DNA of 47,955 nt from Gammaproteobacteria bacterium (lineage in GTDB: Bacteria > Pseudomonadota > Gammaproteobacteria > Steroidobacterales > Steroidobacteraceae). The notes beneath the pieces are model-generated. The model had not been told where the DNA came from. It worked only from the letters and a program-made list of their open reading frames with translations, and did not search any database. Shown here piece by piece: positions 1 to 9,820 of this stretch. A program made the translations under genes and the position numbers. The stretch lies in the NCBI GenBank assembly GCA_027315105.1, contig DAHUYP010000083.1, forward strand, positions 1 to 47,955, written 5' to 3'. Position 1 is the first letter of the stretch; each line of letters opens with the position of its first letter.

Positions 1-2
1 TG

Positions 3-1133
3 CCGGGAATCCTCGGATCGCAGCTCGGCCGGCCGCGCGCGGCGGCCGAGCCGCCGGATCTGCTGTGGCTCGATCCCACCGACGTCGTCAAAGGCCGGCT
101 CATGGAGCTGGCCTGGGCACCGGGCGGTGAACCTTCCGGTCACCGGCAGGACGGCGGCAATGCGCCGCGCCGGGCGCCGCTGCAGCCGCTGGGCGCGATC
201 GTCTACAGCTATCTGGCGCTCAAATTGCGGCTGGCAGCGGCCGGATTCGCCGTCGTGCTGTACGACTACGACTGGCGCGACGACCTCGAGGCCGCGGGCG
301 ACGCGCTGGCGGGCCGGCTCGAGGCCGAGCCGGCCGACGAGCTGGCGCTGGTGGGCCACAGCATGGGCGGCCTGCTGGCGCGCCGGGCGCTGGCGTGTTG
401 TTCGGCCGGTACGGCCACGCGCATCCGGCGGCTGGTCGGGATCGGCGCGCCGCACGGCGGCGCCATCGCGGCCGTGCAGGCGCTGCGCGGGACCTATCCG
501 GTCGTTTGCCGGCTGGCGGCCATCGACCGCGAGCATGACGCGCAAACCCTCACCACCGGCGTGTTCCGCACTTTCATGAGCCTCTACCAGATGCTGCCCG
601 CCGGCGGCGCGGCGCCGGACCTGTTCGAGCCCGGCAACTGGCCGCGCGCCGGGGCGCAGCCCGACCCGGCGTTGTTACAGGCGGCCCGCGGTTTCGGCCG
701 CCGGCTCGCAAGCGCCGATCCGCGCTTCGTCTCCATCATCGGCACCGGCCAGCGCACCGTCACCGGCATCGAGCGGCGCGGCGAGCAGTTCCGCTATACG
801 GTCACGGCGGCGGGCGACGGCACCGTGGCGGCCGCGCGCGCCACGCTGCCCGGCGCGCGCGCTTACTCGTTGCGCTGTGAGCACAGCGAGCTGCCGCGCG
901 ACCCGACGGTGGCGGCGGCGCTGATCGAGATCCAGCGCGGCGGCCGCACGCGGCGGCTGCGGGAAGGCGCGCGCGCGCGCTTCGGCCGCAGCGCCTACGT
1001 GACGGACCAGGGCCTGCGCCGCGCGTTCGGGCACAAGCTCGATTGGTCGCGCATGCATGCGCACGAACGGCGGCGCTATTTGAACTTCCTCAACGAGCCG
1101 CCCGCGGCCTATCGACCGCCGCCGGCCCGATAG
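3..1133 (+). CDS. LCAT-like lipase/acyltransferase, alpha/beta hydrolase (5' end outside window)
   Basis: The reading frame is open from the first bases, so the true start lies upstream of the window. The visible protein begins with PGILGSQL, the oxyanion-type block found near the N-terminus of lecithin:cholesterol acyltransferase-like lipases. About 110 residues later comes the nucleophile elbow LVGHSMGG, whose serine should be catalytic. A YDWR block (YDYDWRDD) precedes the elbow, as in this family. The later segment GDGTV is a likely source of the acid residue, and the His in RCEHSELP may complete the triad. The substrate is probably a lipid ester, but specificity cannot be read from sequence. 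The C-terminus (from about residue 285 of the visible part) is basic and unrelated to the fold. No partner gene follows closely; the next gene starts 143 bases on. Confidence 0.8.
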   Translation, partial: PGILGSQLGRPRAAAEPPDLLWLDPTDVVKGRLMELAWAPGGEPSGHRQDGGNAPRRAPLQPLGAIVYSYLALKLRLAAAGFAVVLYDYDWRDDLEAAGDALAGRLEAEPADELALVGHSMGGLLARRALACCSAGTATRIRRLVGIGAPHGGAIAAVQALRGTYPVVCRLAAIDREHDAQTLTTGVFRTFMSLYQMLPAGGAAPDLFEPGNWPRAGAQPDPALLQAARGFGRRLASADPRFVSIIGTGQRTVTGIERRGEQFRYTVTAAGDGTVAAARATLPGARAYSLRCEHSELPRDPTVAAALIEIQRGGRTRRLREGARARFGRSAYVTDQGLRRAFGHKLDWSRMHAHERRRYLNFLNEPPAAYRPPPAR

Positions 1134-1276
1134 CCGGCCGAGCGCGCGCCGCCGGCCGCCGCCCGGGGCGTGGAGAATTAGTAAGCTAGCCATGCAAGAC
1201 TAACCGTGCGCGGGCACGGGTATCGGCGGCTGTCCGACCGATGTTGCGACTGTGATCCTGACGAAGAGTACGACCG

Positions 1277-2995
1277 ATGAGCCGATCCGAACCGTTCGCC
1301 TTCGTGCGCGAGCTCGCCACGCGCTGGGATGCAATCGCCGTCGTGGTCGTGATCGGGCTGCTGGCGTTCTTCGCCGAGGCCAGCCGCGGCCTGCTCGAGC
1401 CGATCTCGAAGCTGTCGGCCGCGCCGCTGTCGCTCGAGCCGGCGCAGCTGCCGGTGTACGCCGCGCGCACCACCCTGCGCATGTTTGCGGCCCTGGCCCT
1501 GTCGTTGCTGTTCACGTTCACCTATGCCACCTGGGCCGCCAAGAGCGCCCGGGCGGAGAAGCTGCTGGTCCCGATCCTCGACATCCTGCAGTCGGTGCCG
1601 ATCCTGGGTTTCATCTCGGTCACCGTGGTGTTCTTCATGTCGCTGGTGCCGGGCCGCGTGCTGGGAGCTGAGTTCGCGGCGATCTTCGCCATCTTCACCA
1701 GCCAGGCCTGGAACATGGCGTTCAGCTTCTATCAATCGCTGCGCACGATACCCGATGAGCTGCAGGAGGCGGCCGAGTCGTTCCGGCTGTCCGCCTGGAT
1801 GCGTTTCTGGCAGCTCGAGGTGCCGTTTGCGATGCCGGCACTGCTGTGGAACATGATGATGTCGATGTCGGGAAGCTGGTTCTTCGTGGTCGCCTCCGAG
1901 TCCATCAGCGTCGGCCACACCACCATTGCGCTGCCGGGCATCGGCTCGTATATCGCGCTCGCGATCGAGCAGGGCAATCTGCGCGCCATCGGCTGGGCCA
2001 TCGCCGCCATGTTCATCGTCATCCTGCTGTACGATCAGCTGATCTTTCGGCCGCTGGTCGTCTGGGGTGATCGCTTCCGGCTCGATCAGGAGCAGGGCGG
2101 GCGCGTGCCGGATTCCTGGGCGCTGACCATGATGCAGCGTTCGCGCCTGATCAGCGCCGCGCGCCTCCTGTTCTTCGATTTCGTGCGCTGGACCAGCCGC
2201 CGGGCGGCGCGTCCGGCGCCGACGCTTGAGGCGCAGCCGCTGCGCCGGACTTCGCGCGCCGACCTGCTGTGGTTCGCGCTGGTGGTGCTGCTGGTCGCAC
2301 TGGCCGCCTGGCGCATCGCCCGCATGCTGGTGGGCGAGACCACGCTGCAGGAAGCGCGCGACGTCGCCTGGCTCGCCTGCCTGACCATGCTGCGGGTGCT
2401 GGCGCTGATCGGGCTCGCAAGCGTGGTCTGGGTGCCGATCGGCATCTGGGTCGGCCTGCGGCCGCGCGCGACGCAGCTGGTGCAGCCGGTGGCGCAGTTC
2501 CTGGCCGCCTTTCCCGCCAACCTGCTGTTTCCGGTCGCGGTATTCGGCATCGTCACCTGGAAGCTCAACCCGGACCTGTGGCTCAGCCCGCTGATGATCC
2601 TCGGCACGCAGTGGTACATCCTGTTCAACGTCATCGCGGGCGCTGCGGCCATGCCGACCGAGCTGCGCTACGCGGCGCAGAACTTCGGCGTCAGCGGCCC
2701 GCTGTGGTGGCGCAAGGTCGCGCTGCCGAGCGTGCTGCCGTATTACGTGACCGGCGCGATCACCGCCTCCGGCGGCTCGTGGAATGCGGCGATCGTCGCC
2801 GAGCTGGCGAGCTGGCGCAACGTCGAGGTGAAGGCGCACGGGCTCGGCGCCTACATCGCCGAAGCGACCACGGCCGGAGATTTCCACCGCATCATCCTCG
2901 GCATCGCGACCATGAGCCTGTTCGTGGTCGCCATCAATCGCCTCTTCTGGCGTCCTCTGTACTATTACGCCGAGCGCAAGTACCGGCTGAGCTGA
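1277..2995 (+). CDS. NitT/TauT-type ABC transporter permease, two fused membrane domains
   Basis: This 572-residue inner-membrane protein contains two copies of the BPD_transp_1 permease domain in one chain. Each copy has an EAA loop that contacts the ATPase: AAESFRLSAWMRFWQLEVP near residue 165 and AAQNFGVSGPLWWRKVALP near residue 465. Multiple hydrophobic segments flank each loop, and a charged linker around residues 270-330 joins the halves. Nitrate, sulfonate and taurine importers usually use two identical single-domain permeases, so the fusion gives a built-in heterodimer. The ATPase gene follows after 27 bases and is almost certainly in the same operon. No periplasmic binding protein gene is visible on either side, so the substrate is unknown. 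Start chosen at ATG 1277, right before MSRSEPFAF. Confidence 0.88.
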   Translation: MSRSEPFAFVRELATRWDAIAVVVVIGLLAFFAEASRGLLEPISKLSAAPLSLEPAQLPVYAARTTLRMFAALALSLLFTFTYATWAAKSARAEKLLVPILDILQSVPILGFISVTVVFFMSLVPGRVLGAEFAAIFAIFTSQAWNMAFSFYQSLRTIPDELQEAAESFRLSAWMRFWQLEVPFAMPALLWNMMMSMSGSWFFVVASESISVGHTTIALPGIGSYIALAIEQGNLRAIGWAIAAMFIVILLYDQLIFRPLVVWGDRFRLDQEQGGRVPDSWALTMMQRSRLISAARLLFFDFVRWTSRRAARPAPTLEAQPLRRTSRADLLWFALVVLLVALAAWRIARMLVGETTLQEARDVAWLACLTMLRVLALIGLASVVWVPIGIWVGLRPRATQLVQPVAQFLAAFPANLLFPVAVFGIVTWKLNPDLWLSPLMILGTQWYILFNVIAGAAAMPTELRYAAQNFGVSGPLWWRKVALPSVLPYYVTGAITASGGSWNAAIVAELASWRNVEVKAHGLGAYIAEATTAGDFHRIILGIATMSLFVVAINRLFWRPLYYYAERKYRLS

Positions 2996-3022
2996 GCCGC
3001 ATCTGCCAACCAGAGCCGAGCC

Positions 3023-4345
<1,323 letters not shown>

Positions 4346-4360
4346 GCCGGCGCGCCGCGC

Positions 4361-5026
4361 TCACAACCGTCCGTGGACGGTCAGATGGAACGGCTCCTGT
4401 GCGCGCACCTGCAGCGTCGTCAGGCCGGCGGCGGTGAGTTGCGCGCGCACTTCGTCGAGTTCGAACGCGGCACGCAGCGAATTGAAGAAATCGCGCTGCA
4501 GGATTTGCGGCTCGTCCTTGGAGGTCGCCGCGACCAGGCGTCGAGCCTCGAGCTCGGAGGGCGGACGGCGCAGGTCGGCGACGAACACGGCGCAGCCCGG
4601 GCCGGCACAGGCCGCGATCGTTTGCCAGAGCACCCGGGGGTCGTGCAGCTGATGCAGCAGGCTGTGGCACATGATCAGCTGCCACGGCTCACGCGGCAGC
4701 GCACACCCGGGAATGATGCCGTACTGCAGGCGCACGCGGGCCTGCAGCGCCGGGTCGGCCTCGATTGCCTGCTGCGCGAGTGCCAGCATCGGCTGCGAGC
4801 CGTCGACGCCGAGAAACCGCGCCTCGGGAAATGCGCGCGCGAATCGCAACAGTACGTCGCCGGAGCCGCAGCCCAGGTCCAGGGCCGGGCCGTCCAACGT
4901 CACCCCCGGCAACGAATGCCGAAACATCTCGACCCGCGCGCCATGTGCGGCGCTGAAATCGGCCCGGCTGTAAGCCAACGCCTGCACGGGGTCGTCCATC
5001 AACTCCGGCTCAGGGATGCGCTCCAT
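4361..5026 (-). CDS. class I SAM-dependent methyltransferase
   Basis: This 221-residue protein has a Rossmann-type methyltransferase fold. Motif I is LDLGCGSGDVLLRFA near residue 48, and the acidic residue that binds the SAM ribose is in FLGVDGSQPML. Motif IV corresponds to LIMCHSLLHQL, a form common in CmoA/UbiE-like and putative tRNA or small-molecule methyltransferases. The start was set at ATG 5024-5026 (MERIPEPEL); the frame stays open further upstream, but that part would overlap the divergent regulator gene. The substrate cannot be deduced. The LysR regulator gene begins 73 bases away on the other strand, so it may control this gene. Confidence 0.8.
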   Translation of the reverse strand: MERIPEPELMDDPVQALAYSRADFSAAHGARVEMFRHSLPGVTLDGPALDLGCGSGDVLLRFARAFPEARFLGVDGSQPMLALAQQAIEADPALQARVRLQYGIIPGCALPREPWQLIMCHSLLHQLHDPRVLWQTIAACAGPGCAVFVADLRRPPSELEARRLVAATSKDEPQILQRDFFNSLRAAFELDEVRAQLTAAGLTTLQVRAQEPFHLTVHGRL

Positions 5027-5032
5027 GATGAT

Positions 5033-5056
5033 AATTGTTCCGTGGCTGCTACAATT
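5033..5056. promoter_or_regulatory. inverted repeat between divergent methyltransferase and LysR genes, candidate operator
   Basis: A perfect inverted repeat, AATTGT-N12-ACAATT, lies in the 73-base gap between two divergent starts. AT-rich 6-base arms stand out in this GC-rich genome. The element contains a T-N11-A match (T5039 to A5051), the loose LysR-type box. LysR regulators often bind such a site between their own gene and a divergent target. Binding is inferred, not shown. Confidence 0.4.
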
Positions 5057-5099
5057 TACGCCCTGACGGTCCCGATGGCTGGTTCTCCGAGACACAATC

Positions 5100-6014
5100 A
5101 TGAGGCTGGCGTCCGAAATGGCGGCTTTCGCACAGGTCTGCGAGCTCAAGTCGTTCACGGCCGCCGCCCGCGCGCTCGGTGTACCCAAGGTCGCGGTCAG
5201 CCGCGCCATAGTAAGCCTCGAGCGCCGGCTCGGCACGCGGCTGCTCACGCGCACCACCCGGCGCGTGGCGCTCACCCCCGCCGGCGCTCTGCTGCATCCG
5301 CATTGCCAGCGGCTGCTGGCGGAGGTGGACGCGGTGCGCGCGCGCTTCGCTTCCGCGGCCGCCGCCGAGCACCGCCTGCGCGTGGCGGTGGACGCCGGCT
5401 ACGGCCGGTTGCTGGTGACGCCGCTGGTACCGCGGTTCCTGGCGAGCTATCCGAATTTCGAGCTGCAGGTCGCGGTGCTCGATGCCTTGCCCGATGCCCC
5501 GGGCGAGCAGTGGGACCTGCTGGTGTGCAATGGCGCGGCCGAACATCCGGGCCTGACGTGCACCCCGCTCGGCAGCCCGCCGCTGCTGCTGTGCGCCACG
5601 CCGGCCTATCTCGCGCACCGGGGCCACCCGCGCACGCCGGCGGACCTGCATCGTCACAGCGTGCTGCGCACGCTGCCGCCGCACGCCACCGCCGCGCCCG
5701 CCACGTTGCGGCTGCGCCGGGACGGCGAGGAGCAAGAGGTGCGGCTGCGGCCCGGCTTGCAGGTCAATGATCCGGCGCTGGTGCACTCGAGCGCGGCCGC
5801 CGGCCTGGGTGTGGGCGTGCTGCCCGAATTTCTGTGCCGGCAGGGGCTGGCCATGGGCAAGCTCGAGCGGGTCCTGCCCGACTGGTCGGTAGCCGAGACG
5901 CTGCGGCTGCACGCGGTCCACGCCGCGCAACGCTCCGGCTCGGCGGCGATCCGGCAATTCCTCGAGTTCCTGCTGGCGAACATGGTGCCGGTGCTCGGTG
6001 GCGCGGGCTCGTGA
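5100..6014 (+). CDS. LysR-family transcriptional regulator
   Basis: This 304-residue DNA-binding regulator starts with a winged helix-turn-helix (residues 1-60: FAQVCELKSFTAAARALGVPKVAVSRAIVSLERRLGTRLLTRTTRRVALT), the typical LysR pattern. A linker helix follows, then the two-lobed effector-binding domain (about residues 90-298), related to periplasmic binding proteins. It most resembles the large group annotated near AaeR/DmlR-type regulators, but its effector is unknown. It diverges from a methyltransferase gene, with an inverted repeat in the shared spacer. Its stop codon abuts the stop of the convergent acyl-CoA dehydrogenase gene, leaving no room for a separate terminator. Confidence 0.9.
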   Translation: MRLASEMAAFAQVCELKSFTAAARALGVPKVAVSRAIVSLERRLGTRLLTRTTRRVALTPAGALLHPHCQRLLAEVDAVRARFASAAAAEHRLRVAVDAGYGRLLVTPLVPRFLASYPNFELQVAVLDALPDAPGEQWDLLVCNGAAEHPGLTCTPLGSPPLLLCATPAYLAHRGHPRTPADLHRHSVLRTLPPHATAAPATLRLRRDGEEQEVRLRPGLQVNDPALVHSSAAAGLGVGVLPEFLCRQGLAMGKLERVLPDWSVAETLRLHAVHAAQRSGSAAIRQFLEFLLANMVPVLGGAGS

Positions 6015-7799
6015 TCAGACCAGCTGCGGGTCCGCCTCGACGACGCTGGCGCCGCCGGACTTGACGATCCGCGCCAGGCTCAGCGACAGCGGCAACAGGT
6101 GCTCGGCGTAGAAGCGTGCGGTCTGCAGTTTGGCGCGATAGAACCCCTCCTGCGCGCTGCCCTCGCCGAGCCTGCGGGTCGCGATGGCGGCGCTGCGGGC
6201 GAGCATGGCCCCGCCCAGGACGCGCCCGCACAGATGCAGGTACGGCACCGCCACCGCGTATGCGCGCGCCGGTGCCTCCGCGTACTGGTACATCAACGCT
6301 TCGGTCGCATCGCGCAGCACCGTGATCGCCTCGATGCTGGCATTGCGCACGCTGCGCATGGTGCCGTCGGCGGCGCGCAGATCGTTCAGCTCGCGCAGCG
6401 TGTCGCGCAGCAGCGCGGCCATCGCCGCGCCGCGGTCGCGCGCCAGCTTGCGGCCGATGAGGTCGTTGGCCTGGATCGCCGTGGTGCCTTCGTAGATCGA
6501 CGTGATGCGTGCATCGCGCAGCGTCTGCGCGGCGCCGGTCTCCTCGATGAAGCCCATGCCGCCGTGCACCTGGATGCCGAGCGAAGCCAGCTCCGTGGCC
6601 TGCTCGGTGCACCAGCCCTTGACGATCGGGATCAGCAGCTCGCCGCGGGTCAGCGCGGCGGCGCGGCGCGCCTCGTCGCTGTCGGCGCGCGCACGATCCA
6701 GCTCCAGCCCGGCGTACAGCCCGATGGCGCGCATCGCCTCGACATTGGCGCGCATGGTCAGCAGCATTCGACGCACGTCGGGATGCTGCACGATGGGCGC
6801 CGGCGCATCGCTCGCGGTGCCGACCGGCCGGCCTTGAATGCGGCTGTGCGCCCATTCGCTGGCCTGCTGCAGGGCGAGCTCGGCCAGGCCGACGCCCTGC
6901 ACGCCGACCGACAGCCGGGCCGAATTCATCATTATGAACATGTATTCCAGGCCATGATTCGCTTCGCCGACCAGGTAGCCGAACGCGCCGCCGTGATCGC
7001 CGTACGACATCACGCAGGTCGGGCTCGCGTGGATGCCGAGCTTGTGTTCGATCGACACGCAGCGCACATCGTTCGGCGCGCCCAGGCTGCCGTCGGCTTC
7101 GATCAGGCGCTTGGGCACCGCGAACAATGAGATGCCCTTGACCCCGGCCGGCGCGCCGTCGATGCGGGCGAGCACCAGGTGCACGATGTTCTCCGCCATG
7201 TCGTGTTCGCCGTAGGTGATGAAGATCTTCTGTCCGCGGATGCGGTAGTGATCCGCCTCGAGGGTGGCGCGCGTGCGCACCGCGGCCAGATCGGAGCCCG
7301 CCTGCGGCTCGGTGAGATTCATGGTGCCGGTCCATGTCCCGCTGACCATCTTCGGCAGCAGCAGCGCCTGCAGCGGCTTTGCGGCCACGGCTTCCAGCGC
7401 CTCGACCGCACCGCGGCCGAGCTGCGGACAGAGCATGAAGGCGAGATTGGCGCCGAACCAGATTTCCTCGGCCGCAACCGCGAGCACCAGCGGCGCTCCC
7501 TGGCCGCCGTATTCGGCCGACGCGTTCAGTTGCGTCCAGCCGGCGTCGATGAAACTCTGGTAGGCGGCGCGGAATTCCGGCGGCATCTGCACCACGCCGT
7601 CGCGGAAGGTGGCGCCGTTGCGGTCACCGGCGCGGTTGATCGGCGCCAGCACCTGCTGCGCGAAGCGGGCGGCTTCCTCGAGCACCGAGTGCGCCAGCTC
7701 GCCCGAGAATTCCCGGTAGCGCGGCAGGGCGGCCAGACTCGATACGCCCAGCAGCTCCTCGAGCACGAAATACAGGTCTTTCAGCGGTGCCTGATACAT
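6015..7799 (-). CDS. acyl-CoA dehydrogenase, long DmdC-like form
   Basis: This 594-residue FAD enzyme is predicted to insert a trans-2,3 double bond into an acyl-CoA thioester in the cytoplasm. The start MYQAPLKDLYFVLEE is a signature of the longer family that includes methylthiopropionyl-CoA dehydrogenase DmdC and related C-terminally extended dehydrogenases (about 590-600 residues, against about 380 for short forms). Visible blocks include the FAD/substrate segment MNLTEPQAGSDLAAVRTRA, GQKIFITYGEHD, GIQVHGGMGFIEETG, and YEGTTAIQANDLIGRK, where the glutamate is the expected catalytic base. The last roughly 130 residues form the acyl-CoA dehydrogenase C-terminal domain. DMSP metabolism should not be assumed, because many such homologues act on ordinary acyl-CoAs. 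ATG 7797-7799 was preferred over an ATG seven codons upstream. Confidence 0.9.
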   Translation of the reverse strand: MYQAPLKDLYFVLEELLGVSSLAALPRYREFSGELAHSVLEEAARFAQQVLAPINRAGDRNGATFRDGVVQMPPEFRAAYQSFIDAGWTQLNASAEYGGQGAPLVLAVAAEEIWFGANLAFMLCPQLGRGAVEALEAVAAKPLQALLLPKMVSGTWTGTMNLTEPQAGSDLAAVRTRATLEADHYRIRGQKIFITYGEHDMAENIVHLVLARIDGAPAGVKGISLFAVPKRLIEADGSLGAPNDVRCVSIEHKLGIHASPTCVMSYGDHGGAFGYLVGEANHGLEYMFIMMNSARLSVGVQGVGLAELALQQASEWAHSRIQGRPVGTASDAPAPIVQHPDVRRMLLTMRANVEAMRAIGLYAGLELDRARADSDEARRAAALTRGELLIPIVKGWCTEQATELASLGIQVHGGMGFIEETGAAQTLRDARITSIYEGTTAIQANDLIGRKLARDRGAAMAALLRDTLRELNDLRAADGTMRSVRNASIEAITVLRDATEALMYQYAEAPARAYAVAVPYLHLCGRVLGGAMLARSAAIATRRLGEGSAQEGFYRAKLQTARFYAEHLLPLSLSLARIVKSGGASVVEADPQLV

Positions 7800-7931
7800 G
7801 ACGTGCTCCGCGCTCTGCAATGCAATATGACAAGTCTACGCGAGCGCGGCGCGGGCGGCACGGCCGCAGCGCCGAACGACGCGAGCAGAACGCGAGCGCT
7901 GTCACGTCGCCGCGCGTGCCACCCTGCCACG

Positions 7932-9188
7932 ATGGCAGCGATGGCGCGCCAGATCTCACCCGAGCAGCCCCCCGCAACCGCCGACGCCGGCGCGCCCGCA
8001 GGCCGCGAGCGCAAGTTCAATGCCGAAGAGCTCGGTCAACGGCTGCTGCGCCTGCTCGAGCCGCTGCGCGTCCAGAGTCTGTCGCTGCACGACTCCGATG
8101 GCGAGCTGCTGTGGCTCAACGAAGGCGCGTTCGGACCCGACGAGCACGGTTACGTGCTCGATGCGCTCGATCTGTTCCTGCTCGAAGGCCACCGGCAATT
8201 CCTCGATCGGCGCTTGGAGGATGGCCGGCGGGCACTGTTCCTGTGCGCCCGCACGCCCCTGGGCGAGCGCAGCGGGCTGGCGCTGGCCGTGGTCGAGGAG
8301 CGTTCGACGCCTGCCATCGAGCGCGAGCTGTCGGCGTCGCGGGTCGCGGCCCTGATGCGCCGCTTCAGCATGCTGCTCGCGCCGCCGCTCGCCCCGCAGC
8401 GCAGGGAATCGAGCGCCGCAGATCGCACCGCGAGGCCCGCGGCTGCGGCGGCCCCGGCACCGGTGCGCCCAGCCGCAGCGCGCACGCCGCCGCCGGCAGC
8501 GGCGGGGCTGGCGGCGGCCGGGATCGGTCCCATCCATGCGCGGCTCTACGCGCGGCTGCGACCGGGCGGGACCACGCGTCGCTACGAGGCGACCGGCGCC
8601 CCATTCGCCTCGGTGCCGGCGGACCAGGAGCTGGCGGCCCGGGTGATCGAGCACCTGCAGCGCCGCCGGGAGCAATATCGGCAGGATCCGGCGAGCATCG
8701 CGGTTCCACTCGGCGCCGGCTCGGTGATCGAGCGCGGCTTCCTGTCGCAACTGCGTCCGCTGCTGCTGCGCGCGCAGCTCGACGAGGGCTCGCTCGGCTT
8801 CTGCCTGCCCGCCGTCGCCTGGGCCGAGGCGCAGCAGGCCACGGAGCAATTCATCGCCGAGTGCGCGCAGTGCGGCTGCTTCGTGGCGCTGGATGATTTC
8901 AATCTCGAACGCCCCGGCGTCGGTCTGCTGCGCTCGAGCGCGCTGCGCTGCCTGAAGCTCGACCCCGCGCTGCTGGCCGGCGTGATGAGCGACAGGTTCT
9001 CCCAGGCGAGCGTCGCCGCGATCGTGCAGGCGGCGCGGGTGCTGGGCCTGTACTGCGTCGCGAAACAGGTCGATTCCGCGCCGCTGGCCCAATGGCTGGC
9101 CGCAGCCGGCATCGAGTTCAGCGACGGTATCAGCCGCGGCGAAACAATCGGCGCCACCACGAAGAGCGCGCGGATACTGGCGCTGTAG
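7932..9188 (+). CDS. EAL-domain protein, apparently without the catalytic residues
   Basis: This protein is 418 residues from ATG 7932; a second in-frame ATG lies at 7941. An N-terminal alpha/beta region (about 30-150) and an Ala/Pro linker (155-197) precede an EAL-like fold (about 200-415). Landmarks of the fold remain: RLYARLRP where the EAL motif should be, FVALDDFNLERPGVGLL for the DDFGTG strand, and LRCLKLDP for the lysine strand. The residues that bind metal and cyclic di-GMP are mostly gone. The EAL glutamate is absent, the LxLTE glutamate appears replaced in GFCLPAVAW, and the EGVE glutamate is a lysine in YCVAKQVDS. It is therefore unlikely to be a phosphodiesterase; it could bind c-di-GMP or a protein partner. 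The 3' end overlaps the convergent downstream gene by 59 bases. Confidence 0.75.
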   Translation: MAAMARQISPEQPPATADAGAPAGRERKFNAEELGQRLLRLLEPLRVQSLSLHDSDGELLWLNEGAFGPDEHGYVLDALDLFLLEGHRQFLDRRLEDGRRALFLCARTPLGERSGLALAVVEERSTPAIERELSASRVAALMRRFSMLLAPPLAPQRRESSAADRTARPAAAAAPAPVRPAAARTPPPAAAGLAAAGIGPIHARLYARLRPGGTTRRYEATGAPFASVPADQELAARVIEHLQRRREQYRQDPASIAVPLGAGSVIERGFLSQLRPLLLRAQLDEGSLGFCLPAVAWAEAQQATEQFIAECAQCGCFVALDDFNLERPGVGLLRSSALRCLKLDPALLAGVMSDRFSQASVAAIVQAARVLGLYCVAKQVDSAPLAQWLAAAGIEFSDGISRGETIGATTKSARILAL

Positions 9189-9531
9189 GGGCCTTCCCGA
9201 GCGGCCCGGGAGAGCGCCGCGGTGGCGCCTGCCCCGGCGCGCTGCGCGTGCTGCCCTCGTAGGGATTGAAGCCGGCGCCGCGCGCCGCGGGCCTGTCGGC
9301 CGATGGCGGCGCGCCGGGCGCGCTCGGATTCCCTGCCTCGCCGGAGGGCTTGTCGTCCTCGAGCGAAAGGCCCGACAGATCGAGCTTGCGCAGCATCTGC
9401 GACGCCGAGGTGAGGGCGTTGCGAGCCGTATCGGCCGCCCAATGCCACACCGCGCGGCCGCGATCATCGTGACGCACCTCGCCAGTGCGTGGTTTGCCGC
9501 CGCTCGGTGCGTCACCATCCGACTTCGTCAA
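9130..9531 (-). CDS. conserved small hypothetical protein (NPYEG motif)
   Basis: This polar protein of about 133 residues has no membrane segment or known enzymatic motif. The N-terminal block EVRHDDRGRAVWHW and the internal GFNPYEG resemble a small family of uncharacterised proteobacterial proteins I have seen with similar blocks, which is the main reason to call it. A middle part rich in Pro/Ala/Gly looks disordered, and the tail SSWWRRLFRRG is aromatic and basic. The start is uncertain: TTG at 9531 gives the full length, a GTG at the V of EVRHDD would be shorter, and no ATG is available near the N-terminus. Its last 59 bases overlap the 3' end of the EAL-like gene on the other strand. The 289 bases upstream (9532-9820) hold nothing I can name. 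Confidence 0.5.
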   Translation of the reverse strand: MTKSDGDAPSGGKPRTGEVRHDDRGRAVWHWAADTARNALTSASQMLRKLDLSGLSLEDDKPSGEAGNPSAPGAPPSADRPAARGAGFNPYEGSTRSAPGQAPPRRSPGPLGKAPTAPVSARSSWWRRLFRRG

Positions 9532-9820
9532 TGCCCTCTACCTGCATGCGCTGGCGGCCGCGCGAAATGGCCCGGGGCTGCCGGTGCGGCCCTGCCGACC
9601 AACCCAGCGGAAAGATAGCTCAGGATGGGCGCCCGTTCGCATAAAAAATGCGACGCAAATCGCGGTCTTGCCAGCCCGGCCGGGGAACTGTGAGCTGCCG
9701 CGCACGTGCCCGGGCACCGTCGCGGCACGATATACCTATGCAAGCTGCGCCCCAAAGCCCTGCCGCACCCGCCGCCCCGGGGGCACCGTGATCGGCGCCG
9801 CGCCGGCTGCCCCGGCGGTC

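Noticed and set aside
1178..1203. TTAGT...ACTAA inverted repeat upstream of the ABC importer
   Set aside because: The 5-base arms are too short to call an operator, and no promoter hexamers frame it.
9531..9644. A 37-codon plus-strand frame beginning ATG 9531
   Set aside because: It has no ribosome site, no recognisable motif, and a biased Arg/Cys/Trp composition.
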